Positions 1 to 8,753 of a stretch of 64,000 bases of DNA are shown piece after piece (the stretch's first letter is position 1; each line of letters starts with the position of its first letter). The position numbers were made by a program, and so were the translations under genes. Where the stretch lies: assembly GCF_007362955.1 (NCBI RefSeq), contig NZ_CP041696.1:4092001-4156000 (forward strand), written 5' to 3'. Below the pieces are notes generated by a model. The model saw only the letters and a program-made list of their open reading frames with translations, was not told the DNA's origin and did not search any database. The stretch is from Lysinibacillus fusiformis. GTDB lineage: Bacteria; Bacillota; Bacilli; Bacillales_A; Planococcaceae.

Positions 1-2
1 AT

Positions 3-2195
3 AAAGCGCATAATATTACACATTCACGTAAAGAAACCGAGGAACTATTATCGTTCAAAGAGCAAGCATTAAACAAATTACAGCACTATTTACTGGAATT
101 TCCGCATGATGTTTATGAAGAGTTAAAAGGTGAAGAAAACAGGTTGCAGCATGAGGAAGAAACGGTACTTTTAAATCTGAAAAGAGAAGATGCCTATAGT
201 CGTGAATGTAAAAAAGAACTCGAAACAATAGCGGCAAATGTAAAGCGGTATAAAGAAGAAAAAAGCGGATTAGAAAATAAAGTTGAAAAAGCCTCTGACT
301 ATTTACAATATGAAAAGGAGCTAATCGCTTTAATCCAAAAAGAGCGGCAGTATGATCTTATAAATAAAGAGTTTGACCAAAAAGTAGCACAAATCGCCCA
401 TCAATTAGAGCGTTTAAATGATGAAATTCAAGAACGTAATGATCGGAAAAATGAAATAAAATTCAATTTGCGAAATATGGAAGAAAATCATGAATATAAG
501 TCTGTGAAGCATTTGGAACCGATTTACTCAGGACAAAGCAGAACCATAATTTTAACTACCATTAAAGACTTGGAATTTAAAATTAGGAAAATCACGACAA
601 CTCGTGGAGCGTTAGTAGCAAGACATGAAGCAGCTTTAAATGTGTTGCAATTGACAGAACAACAAATAAATGACTTACGACTGGAGCATAGAAATCTATT
701 AGAAAACCTGCATTATTCTGTTGGAGGCTTGCAGCACACAAATACACTCCTTGAAAAATTACCACAATTAGAAAACGAAATGCTTGTTAAAGGCAAAGAA
801 CGAACAGAGAAACAATCAGAACGTGATATTCAAAGTGGTAAAGTAGATCGAATGCTTGAACATTTTCAGGAAATATTTCAACAGGGAAGAATACAATTCA
901 GCGAGAATATTTTGGACATACAAGCCAGCCTACAAGCAGAACAAACGCGTCTTGCAAAGCACAATGATTATTTAGAACAAACACATTTGAAGGTCGAACA
1001 ACAATTAAAAGACATAGAATTTGCAGAGCGAGAGCTTGAGAAATTTGAGGAAAGTCATCATTTTACAGCCCCTGATATTGTTGGTGTTACATTTACTGAA
1101 GATGTGATTACAGAATTTACTTATAATCGAAAAGCTTTTGTTCAGAAAATAACAGAGCTATTAAAACAAAAACAGCAGGATTTAGCTTCTGAAGCGAAAC
1201 AAGTAGAACATGCGAAGCGTGCATTTCGAGCATTTTGTCATACCGTAATCACGGACGTCAAAATGCGCAATATGGCACTAAATGGGATCGAATATAAACA
1301 AAGCTATGAAGATATCATTGCGTTTCGCAACAATATGATGATAAGTGTTGAAAGAGCAACACATTATGCGAACGAACACATACGCCAAAAAGATGCTGAA
1401 ATGCAAGCATTTATCAATCAAATTCACAATCACTTACAAACAGTTGTAGAAGAATTACGTCATATTCCAAATACAACAAAGGTAAAAGTAGGAGACACAT
1501 GGAAACAAATTTTCAACTTTATTATTCCTGATTGGCAAGAAGATGAAGGGAAAAATCGTATTCGTGATCATATAGAATGGATTTTATCGCAATTAGAGTC
1601 TGACCGTTTTCTTAACGATCAAGGAATGGAAGACAGTGGGAAGGTGCGAAAAGAAATGGAAACCTGGCTACAGTCAAAACAGCTACTACAAATTGTTATG
1701 AACAATGAAGTAATGAAGGTTAGCTGTCGTAAAGTAACGAATGATGGTAATGTCTCTACACGTTCTTATTCTTGGGAGCAAAGTAATATTTGGTCTGGAG
1801 GAGAAAAATGGAGCAAAAATATGACGCTATTTCTTGGTATTTTAAAATATGTTTCTGAGAAAAGGCATCATGCCCAAACAAAAATGAAACGTTACCGCAC
1901 TGTTATTTTAGACAATCCATTTGGAAAGGCATCGAGTGACCATGTACTCAACCCAGTCTTTTTCGTAGCCGAACAACTAGGTTTCCAAATGATTGCACTA
2001 ACTGCTCACGCAGAAGGGAAATTTCTACAAGACTATTTCCCCATCATTTATAGCTGCCGACTACGCGCATCCAAAGATTCAAACAAAAATATCATGACAA
2101 AAGAAAAATGGCTACACCATGCTTACTTCCAAGACCATGAACCACTAGCTCTCGACCGCCTAGGCGAAAAAGAGCAAATGACGTTGTTTGAATAA
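3..2195 (+). CDS. SMC-like coiled-coil ATPase, C-terminal part (5' end outside window)
   Basis: The reading frame is open from the first bases of the window, so the N-terminus with any Walker A motif is missing; about 730 residues are visible. Most of the visible protein is charged, heptad-rich coiled coil. The C-terminal 120 residues carry an ABC/SMC-type ATPase half: a signature loop with W-S-G-G-E-K followed by a Walker B-like strand ending L-D-N-P-F-G, then A-L-T-A-H. This order (signature, Walker B, histidine) is that of SMC/Rad50/MukB-class proteins, which bridge or move DNA. The D-N-P-F-G Walker B has Asn where most family members have Glu. Whether it belongs to a defence set (for example a MukB/JetC-like protein) cannot be judged because the upstream partners are not in the window. 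A terminator-like hairpin follows. Confidence 0.6.
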   Translation, partial: KAHNITHSRKETEELLSFKEQALNKLQHYLLEFPHDVYEELKGEENRLQHEEETVLLNLKREDAYSRECKKELETIAANVKRYKEEKSGLENKVEKASDYLQYEKELIALIQKERQYDLINKEFDQKVAQIAHQLERLNDEIQERNDRKNEIKFNLRNMEENHEYKSVKHLEPIYSGQSRTIILTTIKDLEFKIRKITTTRGALVARHEAALNVLQLTEQQINDLRLEHRNLLENLHYSVGGLQHTNTLLEKLPQLENEMLVKGKERTEKQSERDIQSGKVDRMLEHFQEIFQQGRIQFSENILDIQASLQAEQTRLAKHNDYLEQTHLKVEQQLKDIEFAERELEKFEESHHFTAPDIVGVTFTEDVITEFTYNRKAFVQKITELLKQKQQDLASEAKQVEHAKRAFRAFCHTVITDVKMRNMALNGIEYKQSYEDIIAFRNNMMISVERATHYANEHIRQKDAEMQAFINQIHNHLQTVVEELRHIPNTTKVKVGDTWKQIFNFIIPDWQEDEGKNRIRDHIEWILSQLESDRFLNDQGMEDSGKVRKEMETWLQSKQLLQIVMNNEVMKVSCRKVTNDGNVSTRSYSWEQSNIWSGGEKWSKNMTLFLGILKYVSEKRHHAQTKMKRYRTVILDNPFGKASSDHVLNPVFFVAEQLGFQMIALTAHAEGKFLQDYFPIIYSCRLRASKDSNKNIMTKEKWLHHAYFQDHEPLALDRLGEKEQMTLFE

Positions 2196-2341
2196 TAGGG
2201 AACTTTCGATATAAAAGTATTGTAGCAAAATACATTAAAGAATTAGTAATTTATTTGAGTTAATATACGTAATCATCACGTTCAAGAGCGAGTTGTTCAA
2301 GTGAGGAGAAGTGAGCTCAGTTACTTCTATCAATTTAAAAG

Positions 2342-2386
2342 AATGCCATCTATTTTGAACAAAGATTAGTCATAATAGATGGCATT
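2342..2386. terminator. Hairpin between converging SMC-like gene and tyrS
   Basis: A perfect 13-bp inverted repeat (arms 2342-2354 and 2374-2386) lies between the two converging genes. On the minus strand it is followed by a T-rich stretch, so it probably ends tyrS transcripts and may serve both directions. Confidence 0.55.
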
Positions 2387-2459
2387 TAGAAAGATTAAAT
2401 GGATAATATAGCGGAAAAAATAATGTTTATTTCGGATAGAATAATATTCAAATCGCTAA

Positions 2460-3674
2460 TCATTTAATAAACTTTATAAATCGTTTCTTGCCAATTTGTA
2501 ACACGTCATTATTCATTAAGATATAATCTAGATCATCAGGTAGGAGCTTTTCTCCATTTAATGATACGCCGTTTTGTTTTATTAACCTTACAAATTCGCT
2601 TTTACTTTGAACAAAATTCATGTTAATAAGCTTAGGGAGAATGTCCGCAATTTTTTCTTGTCCGATTTCGATTAAAAGGCTAGGAATATTTTCTGGAATT
2701 TTCCGTTTTTGAAAGGCGGTTTCAAAATAGTTTTTGGCTTCCTTCATCGCGTTTTTACCATGATATAACGAGGTAATTATTTCTGCTAATTGTAATTTCA
2801 CATCACGGGGATTTGCGCCGTTTACTATACGCTCCTGAATCATTTTGATTAACTTAGGATGCTCGTCTGTTGCTAATTCAAAATATTTAATGATTAAATT
2901 ATCCGGCACTTCCATTACTTTTTTAAACATCTTTTCTGGTGCTTCATTTACACCGATATAATTCCCTAGACTTTTACTCATTTTTTCAACCCCATCTAAA
3001 CCTTCTAACAGAGGCATGAAAATTGCAATTTGTTTTTCTAACCCTAAATGCTTTTGTAGTGTTCGACCCATTAAAATATTGAAGGTTTGGTCTGTGCCGC
3101 CTAACTCAATGTCTGCGGAAATTTCTACTGAATCATACGCTTGCATTAAAGGGTAGAAAAATTCGTGAATCCCAATAGGAACTTGATTTTTGTAACGTTT
3201 TTGAAAATCATCTCGTTCTAAAATTCGTGCTACAGAAGTCGTTGCAGCTAATTGAATGACTTCTTCAAATGTTAATTTTGATAACCATTCACTATTAAAA
3301 CGGACAGTTGTTTTATCCTTATCTAATACTTTGAAAATTTGCTCGCAATATGTGTTTGCGTTTTCCCTAACCACTGCATCTCTCAGTGCCACACGACCTT
3401 TTGCTTTACCTGTTGGATCACCGATGCGGCCAGTGAAGTCCCCAATCAAAATGATTACCTGATGTCCTAAATCTTGCATTTGCTTAATTTTGCGTAGAAC
3501 AACGGCATGTCCTAAATGAATATCCGGTGCTGAAGGATCAAGACCTAATTTAATTGTCAAAGGCTTTTTCTCTCCGAATGAACGTTTTAATTTTTCAAGT
3601 AATTCTTCTTCATGAACAATTGAGTGTGTCCCTTTCTTAATGATTGCTAATTGTTCTTCTGGTTTTAATAACAT
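2460..3674 (-). CDS. tyrZ: Tyrosyl-tRNA synthetase, TyrZ type
   Basis: Class I aminoacyl-tRNA synthetase charging tRNA-Tyr in the cytoplasm. The class I signatures are visible: H-L-G-H at residues 53-56 and K-M-S-K-S at 231-235, followed by a C-terminal S4-like RNA-binding domain (about 340-404). The wording around the first motif ([12 protein letters not shown]) is that of the TyrZ (TyrRS-2) branch rather than the TyrS branch of B. subtilis. A start six codons further upstream is possible in frame, but the AAGGAG ribosome binding site lies inside that extension, so the ATG at 3672-3674 is chosen (404 aa). Expression is controlled by the T-box leader upstream. Confidence 0.93.
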   Translation of the reverse strand: MLLKPEEQLAIIKKGTHSIVHEEELLEKLKRSFGEKKPLTIKLGLDPSAPDIHLGHAVVLRKIKQMQDLGHQVIILIGDFTGRIGDPTGKAKGRVALRDAVVRENANTYCEQIFKVLDKDKTTVRFNSEWLSKLTFEEVIQLAATTSVARILERDDFQKRYKNQVPIGIHEFFYPLMQAYDSVEISADIELGGTDQTFNILMGRTLQKHLGLEKQIAIFMPLLEGLDGVEKMSKSLGNYIGVNEAPEKMFKKVMEVPDNLIIKYFELATDEHPKLIKMIQERIVNGANPRDVKLQLAEIITSLYHGKNAMKEAKNYFETAFQKRKIPENIPSLLIEIGQEKIADILPKLINMNFVQSKSEFVRLIKQNGVSLNGEKLLPDDLDYILMNNDVLQIGKKRFIKFIK

Positions 3675-3716
3675 GTAAAACAACTCCTTCAAATGTTAAT
3701 CTTGCAGATTCTATAA

Positions 3717-4012
3717 GAGAAAAACAAAAAACGCCCTTTAGGAATAAACCTAAAGGACGTGTATGAACGTGTTACCACCTTTATTTGAGAGTTATTCACA
3801 TAACTCCCCTCGATAAGTACGGCTATATGCGATACCCATGCATTGATTACGGATGCAACCCCGTCGTAGCCTACTATAAGTTCGGTACGCAGCTCCAAGA
3901 TGTATTCACATTAACTTTCCTTGCGCCTCTCAATAACCGGCTACTCTCTGTAAGTTCCATTAAAGCTACTCGTTCTCTTCAACGCTTTTACTCTTATACT
4001 CCGAAATGCATA
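3717..4012 (-). promoter_or_regulatory. Tyrosyl T-box leader
   Basis: Minus-strand leader of tyrZ. The T-box sequence AGGTGGTAACACG pairs with uncharged tRNA and lies at about 3767-3780. It is followed by a strong terminator hairpin (arms near 3731-3742 and 3748-3758) with a T run (3717-3732). About 120 nt upstream of the T-box, a stem I region contains GAATACATC; the TAC triplet (complement of 3902-3904) is a tyrosine codon in specifier position, matching the downstream gene. AGAGA and GC-rich stem I elements lie further 5'. Read-through is expected when uncharged tRNA-Tyr accumulates. Confidence 0.88.
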
Positions 4013-4045
4013 TAACAAATCTTCGTTTTGCAGATATTGTTACTT

Positions 4046-4073
4046 ATTATACCCATACACCTTAAATTGTCAA
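4046..4073 (-). promoter_or_regulatory. SigA-type promoter of the tyrZ T-box
   Basis: On the minus strand a perfect -35 box TTGACA (4068-4073) is separated by 16 bp from a perfect -10 box TATAAT (4046-4051). It lies just upstream of the T-box stem I, at the distance expected for its start site. Confidence 0.8.
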
Positions 4074-4312
4074 TCAATTTTGAGTATTCATTATTTGATA
4101 GTTGTATTCGCACACTTTAAAAAAATACGCTGATATAGTATATACTTTCAACTATGACAAAAATAGAATGATAGTACCATTTAATTAGGGGAGGCAACTA
4201 TATTTCCTAGGACATTATAGAAAAGAAAAGTTACTGATGCTAGTTTTTGTGTTTAGTGAACCACGGGACATTTTAAGCCAAATGTCTTATCTAGGTTTAG
4301 CAGCAGGGTTAT

Positions 4313-4684
4313 TTATTTTTTAGCGGCATTTTGAATATCGACTTCAAAGGAATGAAAACCGTTTTCTGCTGCAACAGTAGTAATTAAATTTTGTATAGCA
4401 GTTATTCTTTCTATATGCATTGACTCGACATCGTTTATGAACAGTGCGATTATTTGTTTATCTGGGTATACTGTGTATCCAATACTTCCTACCAGCGTAT
4501 AGCCATGTTCGTTTAGCTTATGAATAATTTTGTTCGAAAGTTCAGTCTCGGTTATTTGAGCATCAATCTTCGCAACTTCATCTAACAATTTTTGATGATT
4601 AGCAAAAGAAACAGCATCATCTGATTGGTTGAAAAAATGATCAAGAATTAAGAAAAATCCACATAGCAACAGGACAGTTGCCAC
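4313..4684 (-). CDS. Small membrane-anchored protein of unknown function
   Basis: 123-aa ORF starting at a GTG, with one N-terminal hydrophobic segment (residues 3-16) that would anchor it with the C-terminal domain outside. The rest is a compact mixed alpha/beta domain ending in a Lys-rich tail. No family is recognised. The frame is open a further eight codons upstream (to a stop at 4709-4711) and reads like a natural membrane-protein N-terminus, but that stretch has no standard start codon. The true start could therefore be a rare codon or a mutated ATG. It stands alone between the tyrZ promoter and a spacer. Confidence 0.55.
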   Translation of the reverse strand: MATVLLLCGFFLILDHFFNQSDDAVSFANHQKLLDEVAKIDAQITETELSNKIIHKLNEHGYTLVGSIGYTVYPDKQIIALFINDVESMHIERITAIQNLITTVAAENGFHSFEVDIQNAAKK

Positions 4685-4822
4685 AAAAAAGATGCTCTTT
4701 CTATGGATCTAGTATCATCCTTTCTTACTGCTATTAAATGTTATAAAGTATGCAACTGTAAAAGTCTTATGTACAGTTTCTTTCGTTCAACCATTTTAGG
4801 GAGGATAAGTAATGGGATTTAT

Positions 4823-4915
4823 TCAAATGAGATGAATAGTTTCATCCATTGCTTTTTGTAGTTGTTCAAAAGTTTCAAATGTAAGGAGATAATACTTTTT
4901 GTTAATGCGAACCAT
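4823..4915 (-). pseudogene. Possible transposase C-terminal remnant (30 codons)
   Basis: A 30-codon minus-strand frame reads F-E-T-F-E-Q-L-Q-K-A-M-D-E-T-I, which resembles the stretch before the terminal Y-N motif of IS3-family transposases (F-x-T-x-E-E-L-x-x-A-I-D-x-Y-I). The resemblance is short and from memory of the family pattern, so this is tentative. It has no clear ribosome binding site and is preceded by a terminator hairpin. Confidence 0.25.
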
Positions 4916-4923
4916 AAAAAATA

Positions 4924-4971
4924 CCCCTAATAGCTAGACAGATTTTATTGTTAATCTGTCTAGCTATGGGG
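4924..4971 (-). terminator. Terminator downstream of the DUF6366 gene
   Basis: Long near-perfect inverted repeat (TAGCTAGACAGATT and its complement) with an A/T loop; on the minus strand it is followed by GGGGTATTTTTT. It lies 65 bp after the stop of the 5036-5236 gene. Confidence 0.75.
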
Positions 4972-5035
4972 AGCAATTCAATTTCTCGACTGCGCTTTTA
5001 TTTTCGACTTGCGATTGAAGAAAAATCGCACCAAT

Positions 5036-5236
5036 CTAAAAGAAGAATTTATAGACAATATAGCCAACTATAAGGACTAATATTAATACACCTGTTTCTT
5101 TCCACCCCATACCACTTAAATTCGGTGAACTCCCTCTATTAAATCCATCATTTAGAGAACCAGTAGGATTATTTTTTAATTCCTCTTGGCGTAATCGTTC
5201 TCGCTGTTCTTCTGGTGCTTCTCTTTTAGTGGGCAT
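5036..5236 (-). CDS. DUF6366-like small membrane protein
   Basis: 66-aa protein. The N-terminal half is charged and contains a conserved-looking E-E-L-K-N-N-P-T-G segment; the C-terminal 20 residues are one transmembrane helix. This layout fits the DUF6366 family of small Bacillales proteins as remembered; function unknown. The chosen ATG (5234-5236) follows GGAGGTG at good spacing; the longer in-frame version would place the ribosome binding site inside the coding region. It is probably a single-gene transcript ending at the hairpin 4924-4971. Confidence 0.7.
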   Translation of the reverse strand: MPTKREAPEEQRERLRQEELKNNPTGSLNDGFNRGSSPNLSGMGWKETGVLILVLIVGYIVYKFFF

Positions 5237-5841
5237 AAACAACACCTCCATTTTAAATGTCAGCACTTTTCATCAATTAATGTACTTGTTTTTCTTTTAT
5301 TATATATTATTATTCAAATATTACAAAAATATTTTTTTTGCGCTCGCATGGTTTTTGAAGTAATCATTGCGTTCGAACTATTTGTTGAATATAAGCAACT
5401 TTCGAATACTACACTTATCTGTTTCATATGCAAGTGTATCGATTTTTTTAAAATGCAAACCCCATAGCAGATAAATTATTGATTTCGTTGATAATAATAA
5501 CTACCAATCAGAGCTTTCTTCATAAAATCGAAAGGTAAGCAACTTTACTTTTTATTTCGCATATAGTATGATGAGTTCAATCAATTAGATGACAATGAAA
5601 CTAACTATAAATTAATGCGAGGTGCTTTTTGTGAGTGCGGTAGGTTCTAAATAGGCAAAACTAAATGAAGTAAATTTGATGATGAATGGGGATTTGTATA
5701 GCAAAACCACCCTGTTTTTGTCATGGATTTATTTCGAAACCTATGAAGATACCTACAATACTTTATAAAGCGCGTAATTTTGAATTGGGCACCTTTTTTG
5801 AGGGCTTGATTCTGTTTACCTATGCCTTGTAAATGTAACGG

Positions 5842-5869
5842 AAGCTGTGGTATCCCACAGCTTTTTTGT
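5842..5869 (+). terminator. Orphan rho-independent terminator
   Basis: AAGCTGTGG (5842-5850) pairs with CCACAGCTT (5855-5863), followed by a T run. No intact gene precedes it; the upstream spacer 5237-5841 holds only A/T-rich sequence with short disrupted frames, which suggests a lost gene. Confidence 0.6.
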
Positions 5870-5908
5870 GTTAATTTGATACTGAATAAAAGAAAAACAA
5901 CCCAATTT

Positions 5909-6061
5909 TATCCCGCATTAACGGTCAGTAAGACGCCTACCTCAAGTGGAGAAGAGAACGAGTCAACTAGGTGGGCGATCAACTGACCGTAAATGCCCGA
6001 TTGGTTCAACTAACAATCAGTGGGGGATGAAGAAAACCCCCACTGATTGAAGTTTCACTTT
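5909..6061 (+). repeat. Dispersed two-hairpin element, full single copy
   Basis: One copy of the element amplified at 58918-59960. Hairpin A has arms ACGGTCAGT and ACTGACCGT around a linker; hairpin B has arms AATCAGTGGGG and CCCCACTGATT. It begins with TTTATCCCGCATTA and ends with GAAGTTTCACTTTAT. No coding potential. Confidence 0.85.
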
Positions 6062-6131
6062 ATAGTTGCAAGATCATGGACTCAATGGGTAGGTATCTTC
6101 ATAATGACTTGAAAAATCATCGTGAGGAGAA

Positions 6132-6931
6132 ATGAAAATGAATCATATAACTTTTGAGAAGTTACAATATAACGAGTTAAAACAACTCGTAAAATCGTAT
6201 TGTGTCAGTGGATTATTATGCGTGCATCCAATAATAATACACTTTTATTGTTTGATGAAATCGGAAGTGGTACGGAACCGAATGAAGGAGCGGCACTAGC
6301 GATTGCCATTTTAGAGGAATTTTATCATATGGGCTGTATAACAGTGGCAACTACGCACTATGGTGAAATAAAACGTTTTTCTGAAATGCATGATGATTTT
6401 ATGAATGCAGCCATGCGCTTTAATAGCGAAACATTAGAGCCAATGTATAAGCTGATGATCGGTACATCCGGCGACAGTAATGCCCTGTGGATTTCGAGAA
6501 AAATGAATGTCCGAGAAACCGTGCTCCAAAGAGCGAAAGAATATATGGAAAATAAAGATTATCACTTACAACGAGTACATGCGGATAAAATAAGGAAGCC
6601 TAAAATCTTAGTCAAAGAGCAAAAACAAGGGAAGTATGCATTTGAAAAAGGGGATCGCGTGAAATTATTAGACCATGAAGACTTTGGCATCGTCTATAAA
6701 GAAACGGACAATTACCATAATGTTGGCGTGTTCTATCAAGGGAATTTCATGGAGGTAAATAGCAAGCGACTCGTCTTAGAGGTGCAAGCGAAAGAATTAT
6801 ATCCAGAAGGCTATGATGTAGATACCTTGTTTGTGGACTATAAAGAACGAAAGTTACAGCATGATCTAGAGCGTGGTTCAAAAAAAGCACTGCGCAAAAT
6901 TCACAAAGAAATGAGAAGAGATAGAGGTTGA
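6132..6931 (+). pseudogene. mutS2-like gene with large internal deletion and frame loss
   Basis: A good ribosome binding site (GAGGAG) and ATG at 6132 open a frame reading M-K-M-N-H-I-T-F-E-K-L-Q-Y-N-E-L, the typical start of MutS2 and MutS2-like proteins. After about 24 codons it continues abruptly, in another frame, into the C-terminal ATPase part: Walker B L-L-L-F-D-E-I-G-S-G-T-E-P-N-E-G (about 6240-6290) and the A-T-T-H-Y-G-E switch, then a charged C-terminal region without an obvious Smr domain. About 300 residues, including Walker A, are missing, and the two parts are out of frame. The 243-codon distal frame is the only sizeable open piece. MutS2 proteins act on recombination intermediates or collided ribosomes; this copy is almost certainly inactive. 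Confidence 0.85.
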
Positions 6932-7039
6932 GAAAATTGAATACGGCGATGTTCATCTAGCCACTTTCAACGATTTAATAGCATACAGGTAGGAAAATAA
7001 TTTGTTTTTCCCTACCTGTAAGAGAGCACTAGTTGATGG

Positions 7040-7202
7040 TAACGAAGGCGGCGACTCCTGGGAGATTGGCGTGACGCCTGAGACTACAGGCTCAGGTCAC
7101 GTCCCCGGAAAGCGTCCGCCGTAGTGGACATCAGCGCTTACAGCAAAAAAGTGTTAGATCGACAGGCAGTCAATCTAACACTTTTTCTCTTTTGTCCGAG
7201 CC
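7040..7202 (+). repeat. Dispersed GC-rich repeat with terminator hairpin (copy 1)
   Basis: The stretch 7113-7202 matches 42254-42342 in inverted orientation over about 90 bp with few differences. It contains a hairpin (arms 7145-7159 and 7173-7187, GTGTTAGAT and complement) with T runs on both sides, and a GC-rich palindromic part around 7113-7130. The GC-rich sequence upstream (7040-7112) looks related to the rest of the other copy but is diverged. It fills the spacer between the mutS2 pseudogene and the converging regulator gene. Confidence 0.8.
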
Positions 7203-7289
7203 TTTTTTTAGATTTGGTCCTAATTCTAATTATCGATTCGAAGCGAACACTCGCAACTTAAATCGTGAGTGGTTCAAACCTGCATCATA

Positions 7290-8537
7290 CTACACCGAAT
7301 CAATCTGTTCTTTAATCGAAAAATAAACTTCCTTTATCTTTTCCTTATAGGGGAGGTCGACTAAACCTTTGGAATCCATATAGGCTTTTTTGGCGATGTC
7401 GTAAGCCATTGTTAACTCGCCAAGCTGTGCGTAGTTAAGCGCTTTATAGGAGAAGCATTCATTCATACTCAACAAATCAAAGGGATGCGAGATGTACATA
7501 GGGATTTCTTTATAGTGTTCAAATGCTTCCTTTGCCTCCATGTACTGACCAAGAAAATAGTGGGATTTTCCTTTTTCTGCGTAATAAAAGTTTTCATCCA
7601 ATTTCTCTTTATCTCCATGAACGAGGGCTTTAAAGCGTTCTATTTCTATTAATGCTCGCTGATAATCGTGTGTATAATTGTTATAATAATGCGCTCTTAA
7701 TACGAAGATAAATGCGTCCACATCCACCTGTTCTACAAAAACACGATACTGCTCAAGCTTCATCATCATATGCTCAGCCTGTACGAAATCACCATCAATC
7801 ATGGCACAATAGGCAGCGATACGATACATGTCATCGATATGATAGTAAAGTTGGTTTTGATGAGCATTCGAAATGGTTTCATTTATCAGTTGTTTCCCTG
7901 CCTCATGCTCACCAATGGCCAGCTGAAGGATGCTAATATAATAAGCCAATTTGCCAGTATCTCGTGAATCTAGCTGATAATTTTCACGCGAAATTTCCTC
8001 TTTTCCTTGCATAATACAGGCATAAGCCTCATCATATTGACGGTTTTCCGCTAAAATGGCCAGCTGTAGCATATATGTTGTAAACCAATGGCTCAGTAAA
8101 TTGATTTCTTTAAAGATTTGTCGAGCTTGTTGCAATGAAGGCTCCCAGGTCGATAAACCTGCTTCATATTGTGCATCGGCATATATATATAGCAAACGCC
8201 CAGCTTCATAGCTAAGGGGGAGATCCTCCGCGTAAGGCTCAATCATGTCAACAATTTGCTGATGGTTGTCCGCATCTCCACGCTTGACCTTAGCAAATAA
8301 GCTTTCCACTTGCTCTAAAAGGTGACGAATTGTAGCGGGTGTTACCTGTTCAAGTAACTCACTTGCTTTTACGCCAAGACGTTCCGCTATATAAGCCAAG
8401 CTCTCCATTGATGGCTTGGCTTTATCATTTTCAATTTGGCTTAACATACCTTTGGTTAAACGGTCTGCGGCAAGTGCCTCTAATGTTAATTTTCGTTCCT
8501 TCCGTAATTTGCGAATCCGAGTGCCTAAAGAGTTCAC
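7290..8537 (-). CDS. HTH regulator with C-terminal TPR-like domain
   Basis: 415-aa cytoplasmic regulator. Residues 5-60 form an XRE/Cro-type helix-turn-helix (K-G-M-L-S-Q-I-E-N recognition region). The remaining 350 residues are helical TPR-like repeats, as in Rgg/PlcR/SinR-like regulators that sense peptides or proteins. The GTG at 8535-8537 follows AAAGGAGG at ideal spacing and is preferred over a start ten codons upstream. It is transcribed divergently from the MFS pump, and two matching 17-bp palindromes sit in the shared spacer, so it very likely controls the pump and possibly itself. The inducer is unknown. Confidence 0.85.
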   Translation of the reverse strand: MNSLGTRIRKLRKERKLTLEALAADRLTKGMLSQIENDKAKPSMESLAYIAERLGVKASELLEQVTPATIRHLLEQVESLFAKVKRGDADNHQQIVDMIEPYAEDLPLSYEAGRLLYIYADAQYEAGLSTWEPSLQQARQIFKEINLLSHWFTTYMLQLAILAENRQYDEAYACIMQGKEEISRENYQLDSRDTGKLAYYISILQLAIGEHEAGKQLINETISNAHQNQLYYHIDDMYRIAAYCAMIDGDFVQAEHMMMKLEQYRVFVEQVDVDAFIFVLRAHYYNNYTHDYQRALIEIERFKALVHGDKEKLDENFYYAEKGKSHYFLGQYMEAKEAFEHYKEIPMYISHPFDLLSMNECFSYKALNYAQLGELTMAYDIAKKAYMDSKGLVDLPYKEKIKEVYFSIKEQIDSV

Positions 8538-8645
8538 TACCTCTCCTCCTTTCTCGCATATTAACAATAATCATTCATGTACTCAATGTCTAGACATTCA
8601 TATTATAAAACTGTAATTATTTTTGATTTGAATGCACAATCTTTT

Positions 8646-8662
8646 GTTTAATTATATTAAAC
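8646..8662. promoter_or_regulatory. Palindromic operator 1 (GTTTAAT-N3-ATTAAAC)
   Basis: Perfect 7-bp arms GTTTAAT and ATTAAAC separated by TAT. It is of the same type as the site at 8701-8717, 55 bp apart (about five helical turns), between the regulator and the MFS gene. Confidence 0.7.
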
Positions 8663-8700
8663 TTTTTCTTGCGTGAAAAGGAGGAATTATGCTATATTTT

Positions 8701-8717
8701 GTTTAATTAAATTAAAC
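8701..8717. promoter_or_regulatory. Palindromic operator 2 (GTTTAAT-N3-ATTAAAC)
   Basis: Second perfect copy with centre TAA, ending 36 bp before the MFS start codon. A further half site ATTAAAC lies at 8729-8735. It is probably bound by the product of the divergent HTH/TPR gene. Confidence 0.7.
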
Positions 8718-8753
8718 ATTTAAAATTAATTAAACAATCGGAGGGGTTTTTAG

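Larger units (their letters stand above)
5742..6103. repeat. 15-bp inverted repeats flanking a palindromic element
   Basis: TATGAAGATACCTAC at 5742-5756 recurs as its exact reverse complement at 6089-6103. Between them lie a terminator-like hairpin and one full copy of the dispersed two-hairpin element. No ORF of note exists inside. The arrangement resembles the borders of a small mobile or inverted segment, but no transposase is present. Confidence 0.6.

Noticed and set aside
1..2195. Calling the SMC-like gene JetC of a Wadjet defence system
   Set aside because: No JetA, JetB or JetD partner is in the window downstream and the Walker B differs from the remembered MukB/JetC pattern; only the SMC-like class is supported.
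3689..4015. Short ORFs on both strands over the tyrZ leader
   Set aside because: The region is fully explained by the T-box RNA and its promoter; the frames are chance openings.
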